Assembly: GCA_003563865.1 (NCBI GenBank)
Contig: PWTP01000046.1
Location: forward strand, 1-7,139
Source: Dehalococcoidia bacterium
GTDB taxonomy: Bacteria > Chloroflexota > Dehalococcoidia > Dehalococcoidales > CSSed11-197
Length of the DNA: 7,139 nt
Direction of reading: 5' to 3'
The first letter of the stretch is position 1. Every line of letters starts with the position of its first letter. The notes below the pieces were generated by a model. The model did not search any database. It worked only from the letters and a program-made list of their open reading frames with translations, and was not told where the DNA came from. Positions 6,287-7,139 of the stretch are shown here, piece by piece. The position numbers and the translations under genes were made by a program.

Positions 6287-6322
6287 CCGGTTGATAAAAA
6301 AGCCTCCGGGAACAACCGGCTT
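6287..6322 (-). terminator. Probable terminator of the 23S-5S rRNA operon, possibly shared with clpB
   Basis: On the minus strand AAGCC (6318-6322) and GGCTT (6300-6304) form a GC-rich stem, strengthened by inner pairs, directly followed by six T (6296-6301, overlapping the stem foot). This fits an intrinsic terminator after 5S. An overlapping repeat, CCGGTTG (6287-6293) with CAACCGG (6313-6319), could form a larger hairpin on either strand. In the clpB direction only a weakly T-rich tail follows, so clpB termination here is less certain. Confidence 0.55.
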
Positions 6323-6348
6323 GTTGGTGTTATAGCTTATAAAACAGA

Positions 6349-6364
6349 AAAGCCCGAGGTTTAA
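6349..6364 (-). repeat. 3' arm of a 16-bp stem flanking 5S rRNA (precursor processing helix)
   Basis: In the minus-strand transcript this arm pairs with 6496-6511 across the 5S gene. It gives 16 consecutive pairs with a single G-U wobble, just outside the mature 5S helix I. Such flanking stems are typical targets for RNase-III-like processing of rRNA precursors. Confidence 0.7.
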
Positions 6365-6372
6365 TAAGTCCC

Positions 6373-6491
6373 TTCTGGCAATGGCATATTTTCCACAAGG
6401 GGTTGCCCCCTCAGTATCGTCTGCGCTAAGGCGTTTCACTTCCGTGTTCGGGATGGGAACGGGTGGTTCCACCTCGCTCTAATCACCAGAA
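6373..6491 (-). rRNA. rrf: 5S ribosomal RNA
   Basis: The minus strand reads as a complete bacterial 5S rRNA. Helix I is formed by the ends (CCUUUCUGGU at 6485-6494 with GCCAGAAGGG at 6370-6379, ten pairs including G-U). The conserved loop segment GAACACGGAAGTGAAACG lies at 6432-6449, with GAGCGAGGTGGAACCACC before it and GGGGGCAACCCC after it. The ends are uncertain by a few bases because the pairing extends beyond the drawn limits; length is about 119. It lies about 90 bases downstream of 23S in the same transcript, with no tRNA between, and converges with clpB. Confidence 0.95.
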
Positions 6492-6495
6492 AGGT

Positions 6496-6511
6496 TTAAA
6501 CCTCAGGCTTT
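6496..6511 (-). repeat. 5' arm of a 16-bp stem flanking 5S rRNA (precursor processing helix)
   Basis: This is the partner of 6349-6364: the transcript reads AAAGCCUGAGGUUUAA here and UUAAACCUCGGGCUUU there. Part of this arm (6505-6510) can instead pair with 6527-6532 in a smaller hairpin within the 23S-5S spacer, so the two folds would compete. Confidence 0.7.
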
Positions 6512-6584
6512 ATCTCATATTTAGAGAAGCCTTTAATTAATGAATATAAGTTTTTTGTCTCCGACTAATACCAACCCTGAAACA

Positions 6585-7139
<555 letters not shown>

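Noticed and set aside
6128..6472. Minus-strand open frame spanning the clpB end and 5S
   Set aside because: It overlaps clpB coding sequence, the intergenic hairpins and most of the 5S rRNA gene, with no ribosome site or recognisable product.

Overview
The window is a bacterial chromosome segment of moderate GC content. It is dominated by a protein-quality-control locus, with one cytochrome-c-maturation gene at the left end and an rRNA operon end at the right. MerR-type HspR regulation, paired small heat-shock proteins, System I CcmF and a 23S-5S pair beside clpB would fit a Chloroflexota (Dehalococcoidia-like) bacterium. This placement is a low-confidence guess; the 23S fragment would settle it.

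Layout. Positions 1-924 (+) hold the C-terminal part of a CcmF-like cytochrome c assembly protein, cut by the window edge. Converging on it is a rhomboid-family intramembrane serine protease gene (1050-1643, -). Next come two tandem Hsp20 small heat-shock genes on the minus strand (2359-2817, then 1844-2311). They form one operon that starts from a near-consensus sigma-A promoter at 3007-3035 and ends at a textbook intrinsic terminator at 1755-1792. Divergent from them, a perfect TTGACA-17-TATAAT promoter (3064-3092) drives hspR (3133-3468), a 60-residue zinc-ribbon protein (3491-3673) and clpB (3696-6278), all closely spaced. Convergent with clpB are the 5S rRNA gene (about 6373-6491) and the 3' end of the 23S rRNA gene (about 6585-7139, continuing past the window), both on the minus strand.

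How the genes work together. HspR is known in other bacteria as a heat-shock repressor, often acting with DnaK. Here it sits first in the clpB operon and back to back with the hsp20 operon, so it probably controls both and itself. The Hsp20 proteins hold unfolding proteins and the ClpB disaggregase (with DnaK/DnaJ, not in this window) extracts and refolds them. The zinc-ribbon protein in between is unrecognised.

Most interesting non-coding part. The 5' leader of the hsp20 operon is about 180 nt long if the 3007-3035 promoter is used. It holds a 10-bp inverted repeat, two mutually exclusive RNA stems that share the segment 2862-2869, and a 12-codon mini-ORF with its own Shine-Dalgarno sequence. 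This looks like a possible post-transcriptional switch or thermosensor, but it is inferred from sequence alone. A 16-bp stem flanking the 5S gene looks like a precursor-processing helix. No CRISPR array, insertion sequence, tRNA gene or clearly novel defence-type system was seen.
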